Numbered from the stretch's first letter, positions 1 to 13,500 are shown. The stretch is DNA of 64,000 nt from Pagrus major (GCF_040436345.1 NC_133219.1:21541458-21605457); one strand, 5' to 3'. Notes: a model not told the origin generated them from the letters alone. Translations and numbers: made by a program.

Positions 1-149
1 GTGCATAAACATCTGTAGCAGTCAGATACATGTTGTGGAGTAAAATGTATGTTGTAGCAGCCTAAAATGGAAAAGCACCTCAACAATTAACTCAACTGCA
101 TTGAAAACCGTTTTGTAAACTCTTCAGTTAAAAGAATTACACCCCACAG

Positions 150-594
150 ACAGATGTTGACTTTCTCGTTTATTCTTTTTTACAAGAAAATAGAATATCC
201 ACACTTTTAAAAGAGAACTGAAATAAAATGCTCCTTTGTACAATACAAAATCTGAGTGATTAATAAAATATAGCAGTATAAAATGATATCCATGTTGCAC
301 AAGAACAAATGTGGTTTGTAATCCATCCTAACCCGTGCATTTCACTCAATGCACAGCTCCACATCTCCACTCATGTTCTCATTTGTACATTAACGTCCCT
401 CTGTCTTGGAAGGTGCAGCGTCTTCTTGCGATATATTGCTTCATGTGATGATCCTTGGCGAACGGCGCAGGAAGTACACAGCTCTGTTTTTTTTTGTTCG
501 TGTCACCGTATTAAGTAGTGCTTGTTCTCCAGGCCGATGTAAATATATAAAACATTCATTAAAACTACCGAACATCCAAAAGTCTTTGTGTCTC
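150..594 (-). other. mfsd10: mfsd10 3' UTR and downstream sequence
   Basis: Sequence downstream of the mfsd10 stop codon. A minus-strand AATAAA (tttatt at 169-174) could end the transcript, giving a 3' UTR of roughly 440 nt. The end is inferred from the signal alone. Bases 1-149 hold nothing I recognise. Confidence 0.45.
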
Positions 595-3500
595 TCACTC
601 CTCTTTTAGCCTCCCAGCTATCCTCAGGAGAGCCAGGGGGATAATGAAAGAGGCTGATGTGAGGAGGAAACAGGTCTGAGCTCCAGCTATCCAGTAAACT
701 GTGAAGAAAACATGATCGTTATGAGTACAAATGCTCAATTCATCTCTTGAAAACGTCAGTGGCTTTTGTGTTCTGGCTAATACTCCATAAACTGTCCACA
801 AGTTTCAGATGCATTTGGCGCCATTACTGCCATCTTTCTTCCTTACCGGAGGATGACAGCACTGGTCCCAGTGCTCTGGCCAGAGCGCCCAAACTACGCA
901 GAATCCCCATCACTGTGCCCTTCTGACTGGCCGAGCCTGGAGAAATATCAACAGCAACAGTGTGCTAATTATACCATAAAATCCAAATGGTTTGTGAGTT
1001 TCCATAAATAGGAATGAATAAGAGGTTTACCATGGTCAGAAACAAGCGTAGACAAGCAGGGAACTACTACTGCAGCCGCTGTAACAAAGGCAATGACATA
1101 AAATGTGAGAAACAGAATACTTTTTTTAAACATAACACATAAATAGATGCTTCTTAAAGAGGGTATTTTGTAAAATAAGATTGGAAGTACTCAGGAAACT
1201 GTTTCCTCTGCTAATCATGCAACCACACGCACTTGCAAAGTCTTTAAAAACTGACAGAAAGGACAAACTGGACTCACCGAACGAGTATAACGCCAAGCCG
1301 ACATAAAGTACCGTTACATCCCATGACAGCCCGATGAGAACAAACGCTGGGATTAACGCTATGATTGCCTGAAAACGAGAGACGTGGTTCGTTAAAGAAG
1401 ACGAGTTTGCTGCGGTGCATCAGCAGCAGCATGAAGAGTTCATTGTTGTAAAGAGAAGGTGTTCCTACCATACGAACAGCCTTGATATGGTGCCCAGGCT
1501 TTATTCTGCGGGCATAACCGCCCTGGATCAAAGCCATGATGACACCAATGAAGAAGAACATCTTTCCTTGCTGCATACTAACGAGAGGAAAAAAATGCTT
1601 GTAACAAAAACACAAGGTTGTTGTTCAGACATGCTTACTGTAACTGACAGAGTACACAGTTTTATCTTTGAGTTCACACCTTGTAAACTGGAAGCGTTGG
1701 TGAGTCAGAAAACTCAGCGTAAACTCCAGACCGGAGAACAGGAAGAGGTAGCAGAAATAAACCAGGCCCAGCACTTGAAGCTTCAGCATTCCTGTAAAGA
1801 CATTAATGACTTCTATCAGTGTGCCAAAGTTCACTCATGACTCACAAATGGGTCAAATGGGTGTAAGCTTCTGCCTCGCAGAGGAATCCTGTACGAGCGG
1901 TACTCACGTTTTTTTGCAGGCGGATCTTTCACCCTGGTAACAGCCGAAAAGTGGAACAGAGATAATGGATTCAAAAGGTCCCTGGAGTCCCCGAAGCCTG
2001 AAGATGAAGCCTGGGATGAAACAGGAAAAATTAGAAAAGTATTCAGATACAGAAGACGTTTTACAATATATGTATATTATATGTTTAGGGTTATGCATCC
2101 AAGACTCATTTTCATGGCTCTTACAATTGTGCATGTGGCATACGAGTCATTAGAAAATTAATGGTCCAGTGTGTAGGATTTATTTGCATCTAGCGGTGAG
2201 GCTGCATTTCCCACATTTCACCCCCCGGTTAAAACGCAAAAAATGCAAACGGCCCTCTCTGGGGCCAGCGTTTGATTTGTGTGTTCTGGGCTACTGTAGA
2301 AACATCGGCCCTGCTGGAGTCTAAGAACGACCCAGCCACTGGAATCAGGTGTGTTGGGGCAGGGAAACATCTAAAACATGCAGGACAAGGGGCCCGGAGG
2401 ACAAAGAAATTTTTTTAATAAAACCAGTTAATCTAGGTGCTGTATCGTAGGCAACTGGACTTGTTTCAGTTTCTTGAAGATGTTTCACCTCTCATCCAAG
2501 AGGCTTCTTCAGTTCTAACTACCTGGAGGAGTTGCAGGCTTTTAAAAGCTCTGAGTTTCAGAGTCGTTAGGGCCACTTGTGGGTCGTTGACCCAACCGGC
2601 CTTCATGTGGGTTTCTAAGGCTAGGCGAGCCCAGGTGTGAATGGTTGTTAAGCCCTCTGAAGCTCAGAGCTCACACGTATAAAACCGGTACTATTACTAA
2701 TAAATTGACCGAATGATCGACTGGTGATTGACCCCCCCTCCTCATTCTACCCCCCCATTCATTATATGTTTTAAAGCCCCTGCACACCCATAGTCCTTTG
2801 TGTACGGACCATTTTAGATGGACAGCTCCAACACTCATAGCTTTGTAGTGTCAATTTACAACATTATCATTATCAGCTCAGAGGGTCTGGTGACAGCATG
2901 GCTCCCACCCACCTTCAGCCCGACAAAGGGTCTAATTCAACACGTAATTAAAAACACCTGTGAACCCCTGTGGGAAAAAAAGCCCCCTCAGTTTGTCAGC
3001 TGGCCGTGTGAATGTTTCCGTAGCTAACCTTGACGTCCTTTGTGAGCGTCTCTGGCAGCATGAGCCAAATGAAAAGCAGATCAGCAACGCTAAAGGCCAG
3101 AGCGAGCAGAGCTGGAGTCTGGAAGAAGACATTCCCTGTTGCTTTGGAGCTGACAGCAAAGTAGGCGCCCATCAGGGGTCCCACAGTGAAGCCCAAGGAG
3201 AAGGCGATGCCGATCATGGCCTAGAGATGATAAAAAATGTACATTTTTCTTTTTTTAATCAAGTGTGACATAAACAGAATACACCCATTCACATCCTAGA
3301 GTTTTTTTTTAAATTATGGCCAAAGAAAACTTTTGCCTACCATCCCTCGGTTCCGTGCTTTTGGGCAAGGCAGGTCAGCCACGATGGCAGTGCAGAGGCT
3401 GACGTTGCCCTTAGAAACGCCCCCAATTACTCGAAACAAAAGGAACATGCTGAAGCTCCGGGAAACAGCCCAGACCGCGTAGGAGGACATCAGCCCTATC

Positions 3501-5779
3501 TGGGAAATTAGACCCGAATGAATCAACACTGGATGGATGACTCTACGTTTTACAAGCAATGATGATATTATTACACTGTTGCTCTCTCCTCCACGGCATG
3601 AGATGTGAAAGAACAGTGAGGTTTTATTTCTTGAGGTCATGAAAAAGTGGTAGTATGTCATGCCACTCACTGTAGTGAGAATGAGCAAGGGTCGTCTGCC
3701 GTGTCGGTCTGAGAGAGCGCCGGTTAAAGGCGACATCAGGAACTGCAGCAGAGAAAACAGCGACCCGATCAGACCTGAAATTGAGGAGCAAAAATTCTTT
3801 GTTTAATTGATTACAGTATGACGAAATGTAAAAGCTCCAAATAACCAATGTTGAAGGTGAAACCAATGCAACGTACCTCCAAACAGGACGGTGTTGTATT
3901 TCTTTTCCAGAGGAATCCCCACGGCCTCCCTGAACCAGTCCACAACACTCTGCAGAGACTGATACACGACATCCTGCACAAGGGACGAAACACAGGAAAA
4001 TACAGCGTCACACGGGGAGAATCTAAACAAGAGTAAGGAGGTCAGTTCAGCATGAGTCAGCACACAGACACGGCCCGTGAATGCTAATCTAATCATCATG
4101 AGTCGGTTCTGTTTTTTTATGAAACAGATTCTTCACACAAAGCCTCCTTTGTTCTATAGATGTGACGGACAATGTGCATCAAATTCTGCACATTGTTCGA
4201 TACATCCCATCCTTTTTTTTCTCCACTGCAGCAGGAGCAGCTGGAGAACATAAATGCTGATATACGACCGTCTTGCCAAGAACATTTCTGACTTCTAAAC
4301 TATTGTGGTGATCAAAAATAGCCACAAGTGATATTAATTTCCCTAATTCAGAGGTAAAAAGAGGAAGTACTGCTGGATGAAGAAATCTCTTCTTTAAACA
4401 AGCTCTATCACTAACACCTAACCCTAACCCTGATTTTACCAGAGTTGTCTATTCTGATTTTGAAGAACAAAACAAAACAAAACCAACCCCTGTTTGTGCG
4501 TAGTGGTCCAAAATGGAAGGCAGCAGAGGCAGAATCAGTGTGAATCCCAGCAGGTCCAGCAGCAGGATGACGAACACGATGTTGATGACCTTTGAGGAGA
4601 AGGGGCCGTCATCCTCTGCAGATTTGTTTACGGTTGACATCCCTCCAGCAGAAGCTTGTGTCTCTTCTGTTCCTGTTAGAAAACACACAGTGGACGTATG
4701 TTAGCACTAAGAGATACCAGCGCCTTACATTTACAGCGTCAACTGGCACGACTTCTAATCTCAAGGAACAAGTTAGCCATTGAGGAAGTGCCACAGTTAC
4801 AACAAACAGCTTCGTTTTACAGGTCTGCAACTTCCTTGAAGGTTTCCTGGAAAGAAATACGTTTCTTGGACCTAATTGTAGGGCAATCAAGGACCAAATT
4901 CAGACAGATAATTTCCTCAAATTCCTCCTGCTCTGTTCAAACTCCAGTAAATGTTCCATTCATTATTTTTAAACTTTAGTCTCCACATATGTTGAGTTGT
5001 ATGTGCGATTGCAGACCGTTGTTCAGCAGGATATACCTCTAATAAATTTGATTTGACAGGAAGTGTTTCGACCTAACGGTCTCCCCCATTTTATCTGTGA
5101 TTAATACCATGTATAGATCCTTCCAGGGAACATCAGTTAAGTTACTTTCTATGAAAAAACAAACAAACTACATGATAACATGAGACCTGTAAAGCAAAGC
5201 ATTAATACAAATAATATGTCAGTAATCTGCAGACCTTACTAGACATTATTAGGATTGACAGATTAATTCAATGAGTGTGTTTACTTCCACATATTAAAAG
5301 TTATTGGCACAGCAATATGACTCTGGCATGAAAGCATCCACCACATGCCTCAGTAAATATGCCTGTGTGTTTACAAAGTGCATGTGTGCCAGTACAGGTG
5401 TAACCCTCTCCATTTAACACTTCACCACAGTAAGTCACCAGGAAAGATGGATAAAGGAATGAGGAAACAGCTGCACATGCTCAGATCAGAGTTGAACTCC
5501 TCAGTAAAAGCATTGACATTTTCTTACTGGCAGTAGTTTGAAAACTGTTAGTGTTGCTCTCCTTAAATAAAATAATAAATACACATTTCCTACAAGTTGT
5601 TCCTCGACCCACAGACTGACTGGTGTTAACAAGCGTCACCTCTCCTCGACCTGACTACTGTTAACCAAGCGAAAAGGAAAGAGCCTCTACCAGCTTCTGT
5701 ACTCACACTGTTTCCGCAGACTCGTAAAATCAGAGCAGATCACACCGACTCGAGCAGCACTACCTTCTCCCTCTCTCAT
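595..5779 (-). CDS. mfsd10: MFSD10, major facilitator superfamily transporter (tetracycline transporter-like)
   Basis: Thirteen coding exons on the minus strand: 5779-5764, 4672-4488, 3973-3877, 3774-3671, 3499-3341, 3220-3029, 2010-1908, 1791-1680, 1577-1469, 1368-1278, 1078-1031, 936-847, 698-595. They sum to 1410 nt, 469 residues plus TGA (human about 455). The translation follows human MFSD10 throughout: LLLDLLGFTLILPLLPS in TM1, the MFS motif-A element SDRHGRRP after TM2, SSYAVWAVSRSF, GGVSKGNVSL, LEFTLSFLTHQRFQF and, near the end, YWIAGAQTCF. It is a 12-TM membrane protein; the mammalian protein is reported to move organic anions, but the physiological substrate is poorly settled. Two in-frame starts exist. 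MREGEG uses the short first exon, and MSTVNK lies in exon 2 (about 4640). I list the upstream one because the splice joins in frame, but either may be used. Orthology is near certain; the start is the weak point. Confidence 0.95.
2158..2300 (+). repeat. Teleost interspersed repeat, truncated (GTGTGTAGGATTTA family)
   Basis: Lies in mfsd10 intron 6. It begins with tccagtgtgtaggattta and a 'catctagcggtgaggctgca' stretch, then runs to 'gttctgggctactgtagaaaca'. I recognise this string from many percomorph introns, where a complete copy ends with the inverted form of its start. The right terminus is missing here. Family assignment is from memory. Confidence 0.6.
2437..2650 (+). repeat. Unclassified dispersed repeat fragment
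   Basis: In mfsd10 intron 6, directly after the previous repeat. It carries 'gaagatgtttcacctctcat' followed by 'ccaagaggcttcttcag', strings that recur across fish genomes. There is no intact reading frame of known type (the 67-codon frame here is not recognisable). I cannot name the parent element. Confidence 0.45.
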
Positions 5780-6044
5780 CAGTCCATCTGCACTGGCCCG
5801 CACCAGGAAGCGGTGTCCTCTTACATTTGGATGACATGAACACGTCGCAGCCAACGCACACAGAGCAGAATGCTGCCTTCAGGTGAATCTCGTAAACTCC
5901 CATTTCCGCGTTCCACAGTGGTTCAGGACTTGTTGAGCCCGTTACCGACCTCAGCTCAGCCTGCTGCTTCGTGGGTTTGTCACAAACAACTACCCGCGCA
6001 AACATTACATTAAAAAAATATATATATTTTTTTACTTTATATCT

Positions 6045-6598
6045 TTAAAGGTGCAATGTGTAAGAATTTTAGTTCAAAACTTTCATAAAAGTGTGAAGTT
6101 ACAATAGTTTGGAGTTAAGTTAGAATGCTAACCAGCTAGCCTCTAGGGGAGCGTGCCTATGTTCCCACATTTCTAAGATTGCAGCTGTAACCCTAACCCC
6201 TCATTCATTCATTCGTTTACTATAAAGTGCTTCCAAAAAATCTTGTGGGAGGATAGGGCTTAAATTGAAGGGAAATGTAGGAACACAAGACTTAATTTTG
6301 AAAATGTCCTAGAAATGTGGGAACATAGGGCTGTGGGACCATTGGGCTGTGGGAACATAGGGATGACCCCGCCTCTAGCCACTTTGTACCTGAAGAGGCG
6401 ATAGCGAGCAACACTCAGCCTAATACGACTGCTAGCTGCCAAGCTGACTAGCTAATGGTGCGACCCATTGCTCGGCCTGAGTTGGCCGACATAAACACAG
6501 ATGACTTCACAGCAGTATGGCGGCACACAACGTGAACAACAGCTAGTTACAAAGTGTGAATTTAACGGGTGGCCAATTCTTACATATCGCAGCTTTAA
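6045..6598 (+). mobile_element. MITE-like element with TTAA flanks, copy 1
   Basis: Lies in the mfsd10/ZNF462-family intergenic gap. The left end reads TTAA then AGGTGCAATGTGTAAGAA. The right end, on the opposite strand, reads TTAA then AGCTGCGATATGTAAGAA, so the termini form an imperfect inverted repeat of about 18-22 bp. TTAA lies outside each end. A second copy sits at 27302-27590 with the same termini and TTAA flanks. There is no coding capacity, so it is non-autonomous. TTAA duplication is typical of piggyBac-like insertion; the superfamily is inferred from that only. Confidence 0.7.
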
Positions 6599-6879
6599 AC
6601 TAATTTTTTGTGCTCCAACAGAAGTCTACGAGGTTTATGTAAATTCACCGTTTCCACACACTCGTCTGTGCTTGCAAACCGGGAGATTTGAACGCTGGTT
6701 TTGCCTCGGTCAAGCATTGTAGCGTTTCGGACAGACCACAGACATCTGAGAAAGTAAAAATACCTTTGAAGATACAAAAACCTCTGGAGAACAGGTAGAA
6801 ATGATGAAAATACGATGGAGTAATATACTCTCAACAGCAGAATGACACAGGGAAATGCATATCAGGTATGTAAATCAGA

Positions 6880-7594
6880 CTTTAAGTTTATTTACAAAAA
6901 CAGTAAGTTGTACCATTTGACAAAAATGTTATAAAGTAAACATACGTTTATTAACACAGAACATCAAATGTAATACAGCCATTATTGTACTCGGAAGCAT
7001 TTTACTTCCCTGGAAAGCTATACAACAACTTGTGTTCAAATACCCAACGGCACCTGAAGGCAGCACAAGCATTTCCACAATCTGTGGAGCTGAGGTTGGT
7101 CCAGGTCTTGATACTGCACAGGGAGGTTCAATACCAGTTTATATGCAACAGTAGTTCACAGTGTAGAGATTTGTGTATGTTTTACAGTAATAACCTCTGA
7201 TTAATATTTCCATTAACATAAAGAATAAGAATATTTTTCATAAAGAAAAAGATCTTCACATGAGTTATTCATGCATATCCATTAGTGTCTTAAAACGAAA
7301 CAAATGTAAAAACAAGATCTTAATAACAACGTGCCACACTCCATACATTCACCACGTTGTTTTCTGAAGCTTGAATTTATTGAATCACAAAATTAAATTC
7401 TAGTCAAAAAGCTTTACCATAAAAACATTTAATTAGAAAAAGTTTAAAATCTACAAAACATGAAAAACCAGGCTGTTCAGACACACACAGTGCAGTGAGA
7501 GTGTAGAGGACATTTCTTGAAAATAAAATCTAGCTTCCCACGCAAAAATCACCAGACGAAACTCGCACTGCCGTCCTCAACGCAAAGACAAACG
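6880..7594 (-). other. 3' UTR of the ZNF462-family gene
   Basis: AT-rich sequence downstream of the stop at 7595-7597, with no reading frame of note. Minus-strand AATAAA signals lie at about 6892-6887 and near 6946-6950. The left boundary is inferred from these signals. Confidence 0.45.
7209..7450 (+). repeat. Local duplication, copy A (3' UTR of ZNF462-family gene)
   Basis: Shares near-identical blocks with 7878-8068. These are the block from 'ttccattaa' through 'tttttcataaagaaaaagat', the 'gttattcatgcatat' segment, 'caagatcttaat', 'ctccatacattcaccacg' and 'aaaaagctttaccataaaa'. Copy B lacks the roughly 50 bp around 7356-7400. The blocks keep the same order and orientation. Confidence 0.85.
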
Positions 7595-10500
7595 TTATAT
7601 GCCATGTCGAATGACGTGACGCTCCAGTTCAGAGCTGGTTTTGAGGTTTCGTCCACAGAGTTCACAGGTAAACAGTTTCTCCTCTGTAGATGCTCCATCC
7701 ATAACTGTGAGTGCACCTGAAGAACAAGAGAAATTAACTTAGGGTGGTGTCACATGTTATTTCCAAAAACCAAAGTAGCTGCGACCCATAATTACTTCCA
7801 TGAAACATTTCATCATTAAGTCGAAACAATGTTGACTCTTGTCTAGGGGAAAGAAGCCGGTGTCCGCCTTCTTGACTTCCATTAAAATAAAGAATATTTT
7901 TCATAAAGAAAAAGATCTTCACGAGTTATTCATGCATATCAATTAGTGTCTTTAAACGAAACAAGGGTAAAACAAGATCTTAATGACAACGTGCCCCACT
8001 CCATACATTCACCACGTCTATCAAAAAAGCTTTACCATAAAATCATTTAATTAGAAAAGGTTTAAAAAGAAGTTACATTTTGTCTAGGGGAAAGACGCTG
8101 TGAAACTGCTGCTGAAAAGTCAGAAAGTAATTGTAAATCCAGTGTTTAGGCATTCTGTGAGGAGGGTTAGTTGAAATATTTAATCTTGTCTAGATACCTT
8201 TTGTGTAAATTCTTGTGAAACTGTTGATGCTGAGTGGTTATTAGCCAGTTTCGGCCAACTCAGCTGTGGTAAATAGGCTTGACTGCAGGGTGGAGCTAAC
8301 CCTGCATAAAAAGGAGCAACCAGTTCTCTGCTGTATGTAAATGTAATGTCTGAAAATGGAGGGAAATGTCGAACACAACTTTCACGCAGCCCAAGATGAC
8401 ATCTTCAAGCTATTTATAAATAGTAGTCATGGTATCGTAGCCAGGATGTCGAATGAAAGGGAGGAAATGTGAGAAGTTGGTTCTTGTTCACAGAAGGTGA
8501 AAAGATTTGTTGAAAGAAAATTAGTCTGCAACTATTTAGATAAATTGCTTCGGTCTTTTTTCAAACACAAATGCAAAATATTAGCTATTTCCCCTCTTTC
8601 ACTGTGATAGTTTGAAGCTTTTCCAGGGCTCCAGGCCAAACCTTTTCATTTAGCTGCACCAGGACATACTTTAGTTGCACCCAATAGCATTTTAAATTCA
8701 CGTCTTGAATTATTTAAATGATTGTAAACAGAAATAAAAGGTGCAAGTAAATATTTTTCCTCATTTCAAAATCACAGGACATACAAGAAATTGTTCTGAC
8801 GTGTTGGCCGTCACCGTGTATCAAAACTTTTCAAACATGTCCATTCATTGTGATCGATTTACCATCTTACCTTTGTGCACAGGTGGATTCTCAGCTTCCT
8901 TTGTCCCGTCACTCTCCTGATGTCCCCGATTTGTGCACTGGTCCTGATCGTCTTCAGTGATCATCTCGTCCTCTTTGTCCTGCTTTAGCTCATGCTCATC
9001 ATTCTCATCCATTTCTTCTTCTAGATATTCATTCTCAAGTTCTGGCATTTCCTCATCATGGTCTCTTAACTTCTCACGGTTCTTCTGACTTTCCACTTGT
9101 TTCTTTTTGCAGTTTGTAAACAAGACACCTAAGCTCCCCTTTTGGCTCATCTTAATTAATCCACAGTTGGGCCCAAGAGTTAGCGGATGCCTTGGATTTG
9201 TATTTGCAGAAGCTGAAGCTGACTCTGTACTGACATGATTTTTTCGGTTGTGGGCCAAAGTGATGCTGCTCTCTCCATCCAGCAACTGGATCTCGTTCAG
9301 AATGTTATTTACAACCTCTTGCTCGATTTCCTTCTCTGTCTTAACCGTTTTATCCAGATCTGCCTTCTTGTGTATTGTGCATATACTGCTGCCATCCTCA
9401 TCCAGCAAGAAGATTTGACGTAGCACGTCATCTTCTACCCTAGCCTCGATGTTTAACGTTCTACGATTTAACGCCTTTATACATGGCTTCTGGGCCTGTG
9501 CTTTTTCAGTTCTTTTCTCGTATGTTGTTGAGCTACCCTCTGCTGCCTCCTCTTTCTGTTGTGCTACCCTGCTGTCTTCACCATCTCTGACTTTAGTTTG
9601 GGCTTGGTTCTTTTTTGTCTGCCTCTCTTCACGATTCTCGTATTGGATATCCGCATTGATCCCTTCACAATCTTTCTGTCCTGCTATACTTTCTGTCTCC
9701 TGTCCTTTTGCAGTGTTTGGCAAGAGCACAGTTTTTGCTTGTTCTTGTGGGTCCTGCTCACAATTCTCTTGAATAGTGGGGTTTAGTTTTGTATTCTCAT
9801 ACTGAGGTTCCAAAACAGAGGTCTTAACAGGCCTTTCTTTATTTCCATTCTTTCCATCCTGCCCTTGCTTTTGACCTGCTTTGTTTAACTCTAGTGTAAC
9901 ATTGTTATCTTCCACTGGGTTCTCAGCTTGTGTGTCGTGTGGAACTTCATCGCAGTCTGTAACAAAATCCTCTGTTTTTACATCCTCACTATCGTTGTTG
10001 AGGCACTCCAAGTCAGACAAAGGCTCCTCTTCCTCTTCGGTCATTCTGCCAACCCTTGCCTCTAGCTGATCAAGGCTCATCTGACCCACAAGCTCGTGAT
10101 TCCTCAAAACCTACACAAAAGAAAGCAAAAAAAGTCAAATGACACATTTGCAAGAACCCATATAGTCCATTTCCACCGCAGGAGCCTGAGTTTCAACCAG
10201 AGGAACCAATTTCTGAATTTAGTTTTTCAGTCACTGCAGTCTGCAGAGTTGCAAAATCACAAAGTGTGCCACGTTGTAGATGTTGAACAGATGGCTCAAA
10301 GCGTCATGTGCTGCTCAATCAGTGAACTTTATTGACAATTGACAAGATTTTCTGGGAATGCAGACACCTCTTTAAGGCAGGTGGATTTTGCCTAAGAAGT
10401 CAGGAGTAAGGTTGTTATCCTCCAACATATTTTACTCTGTGCACCACACATCAGTTCCTCCTGCCAAGGACAACAGGTGAGGCAAATCAAAACAACTGAT

Positions 10501-13500
10501 AAGACAGCACTCGGAAGAAGAACTACTACTGCCTGAGATAAGCTTCTAACAGAGACGACCGCTGTGCCAGGAGGAGTCTTTCCTCGAGAAAAGTACTACT
10601 GTGTCATACCTGCAATACTCTCTGATCGCCTAAGTGTTCAGTGAATTATTCATTTTCTGGGATTCATTTCTACATCGGCTACTGAAAATGTGAAAGAGAT
10701 GATGTCAATGGTTTCTTTTACTTTTTCCAAACTCCAGCACATTCAAAGAAGACACTTCATTATTAATTCAGGCACAAAGGAATTCCAGTGATGCAGAGAG
10801 CAGTTTAGCTACAAATCCTCACCTGATGCTTATCACTCAGGTGTGCCTCCAAGTCGCCCAGCTGAGTGCAGTCGAAGTAGCACAGCCGACACTTGTAGGG
10901 TTTGATGTCGTCGTGCCTCGTCATGTGGAGACGCAGGTTTTCAGGACTGCCGCTTGTGAAAGTGCATTTGTGACAGCGGAAGACAATGCCTTGAAGGTAA
11001 CGTGACAGCTTCGGCCGACGCACCTCTATTGGCACAATGCGTTCCTCTGAAAACAAAAGAAACAAAAGAACTTAAAATGACAGATAAATGCATTAGTCGG
11101 TGGAAATGCTGAATCCTGTCGAGCACCTAACCCACCACGATGTAAGACGATGTGATCGATCATGTTGTTCTTGTTCTTGGTCTGGTAGAGGCAGAAAGGG
11201 CAGCGGAGGTCTCTCTGATGGGTAGGTTTTGACTGGCAGGTAGAGTGACCCTTCTCCACGTGCATCTCCAGGGTTTTCCTAATAATGGCAGAAATACAAA
11301 ATGTGATGACTGTCTAGAGGTGACTTTTACTGTCAAAATATCAAAATTAAATCTTAATGACAAATGATCAAATCATCACTAAATGTAATGTAAATGTAAT
11401 GTAAATGTATCACCTCAGCCACCAATACAGAAATGATGTTTCATTTTTAAATCTTGAGAAACAAAACTCAAATTCAACTGTTGACATTTTAAAAGTTAAG
11501 TACAAGTGATCTCCACACTCGTACCCCAGAACATGGATTTCGATATGGAGTCCTCATACTTCTACAACTTAGTGGCCTTGTCACTATTTTACTAACTTTA
11601 CTGCCATCTACAGGATTTAAATATGTATTGCATGTATTTAACCAAGGCGTTTTGAGTTTTGATCATTTCCAAAATTGAATGTGTTTTTTCTTGGCACACC
11701 TATTGTATTGTTTTCTTAAGATGCAAAATGGTAGAATCCCTTAACTGACTTCCCGAGCAAAATGTTACGCTACCTACCATGCTCTGATTATGTAAAATAA
11801 TAAAAACAGCATAAATATTTGTAATATTATAATAAATAATAATAAACGTCTTTGCTATAAACATCAGGCAGGCCAAAAGGACGGTATTAACAGCACATTT
11901 CTGTGTTGTAAAAGTTATGCACTGTATGTTGTGTAAAAGTGATTGACTTAAACTGAAAAGCAACTTAATTTTTGGCAACACACTATATGCATTTTAATCT
12001 TTTATAAAAAGAAAAGTACACGTTGGTCGTTACTTACCTTGAACCAGTGAAAAAGTCACAGTCCTTGCACCTGAAGATCTTCTTTCCATGGCGATTTAGG
12101 TAGTGCCGTCGCATACTAGACAGGTATCCAGTGTTGAAATCGCAAACTTCACAGTAAAGAAGCGTGTTATCCAACTGTTTTTCTTGCATGTTCGCTTTAG
12201 ATGCAGCGCCTGCCTGCGCCATCAAGCTATAGTGGTTCAACTGTCGCTGCACATCTGGGGGCTCCAAGTACAGCGATCCTGTTAAAAGTACAAATAAATC
12301 ACAGTCACTGTATAGCTACTAATGCAAAAGGTGTGTTATTTATATACATTTTGACAGTTATATACGCTCAGATTTATAAAACATAATACGGATGACTTGC
12401 TTTCAGTAATTTCAGGCTCTTCCTCAGGTTCAGACAAATTGTTCATTCCCTCTGATGAATTAGGGGACTCCTTGTCGGGCCTCTGAGCGCTCTCCTCATC
12501 TTGGTTGTCAGTCTCGGTAAAACTCATAATGACATCTGGGCATTCAGCAGCCGTACATGCATGGATTAGAGACAGAAAAACTTGCAATATCACAATACAA
12601 GTGCTGTGTAATTTGTGTTCTAAAGCCAATTATTGGCATACAGGTACATCATCTGTTAAACCCCAACATTTGGCTGCAATCTTTATAGTCAGAATAATTT
12701 TTAGACTTCTTTCCCTTTCTTGTAAGCTGGCATTTTTACAACCTAGACGGACCTTTAGAGTCGGACTAGTTATAATATTCAGAAGATTATAATGTTCAGT
12801 GTTGGTCGAAACTGTTTTGAAGAGGTATTGATTGACCTGTATGATTCTACTGGAGGATGGAGTTGACCTTTTGGGTTATAAGGAGAGATGTTTCTAATAT
12901 TTAGCCTACACTTATTGATAAAAATATGGACATGATATGAAAAACACTTTCCAGCCTATTGCAATACAACTTCGCCTCCAATGACCAAAACAGTGTATTT
13001 ATTGGATTATTTTAGCTCGTTGTACTGTACCTAATAGCAGCTGAGTATATACTAGTATAGTATATACTAGTAACCAATACCAGGAACAATTTTTTTCAAA
13101 AACCTGTAAAAACATGTATGTATGCACATCTGTCTTTGAATATGTCACAAATTGATCAAGAAAACCTACAAATTCACTGATATTTCAAAATATTCTTTGT
13201 GATCAAATATGGTCACAGGTTAACGAGATAATATATCATTCACATGAACAGGATACCGTTTGAATGTTGGGTAATGGTGGGTTATTTACAGGTTACTCAC
13301 CTTGATGTTTTTTCATAAAATGACTCCTCCACAGGTCCATGACGGTCGTCCGAAAGGAACAGAAGCTACATAGGAAAGGCCTCATTGTGCCAGTTTTGTA
13401 GGTGACGTATTTGTTAATACTGTTGAGATAATGACAAAAATAATAATTACAATCATTATAATCACAGTTCTGGATATAGAGAATAGCAAATTTGTGTAAT

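Noticed and set aside
4415-4435. Telomere-like CCTAACCCTAACCCT in an mfsd10 intron.
   Set aside because: Only about two and a half units; too short to count as an interstitial telomere tract.
9449-9772. 107-codon plus-strand frame rich in Cys and Phe.
   Set aside because: It is the antisense shadow of the acidic linker exon of the ZNF462-family gene.
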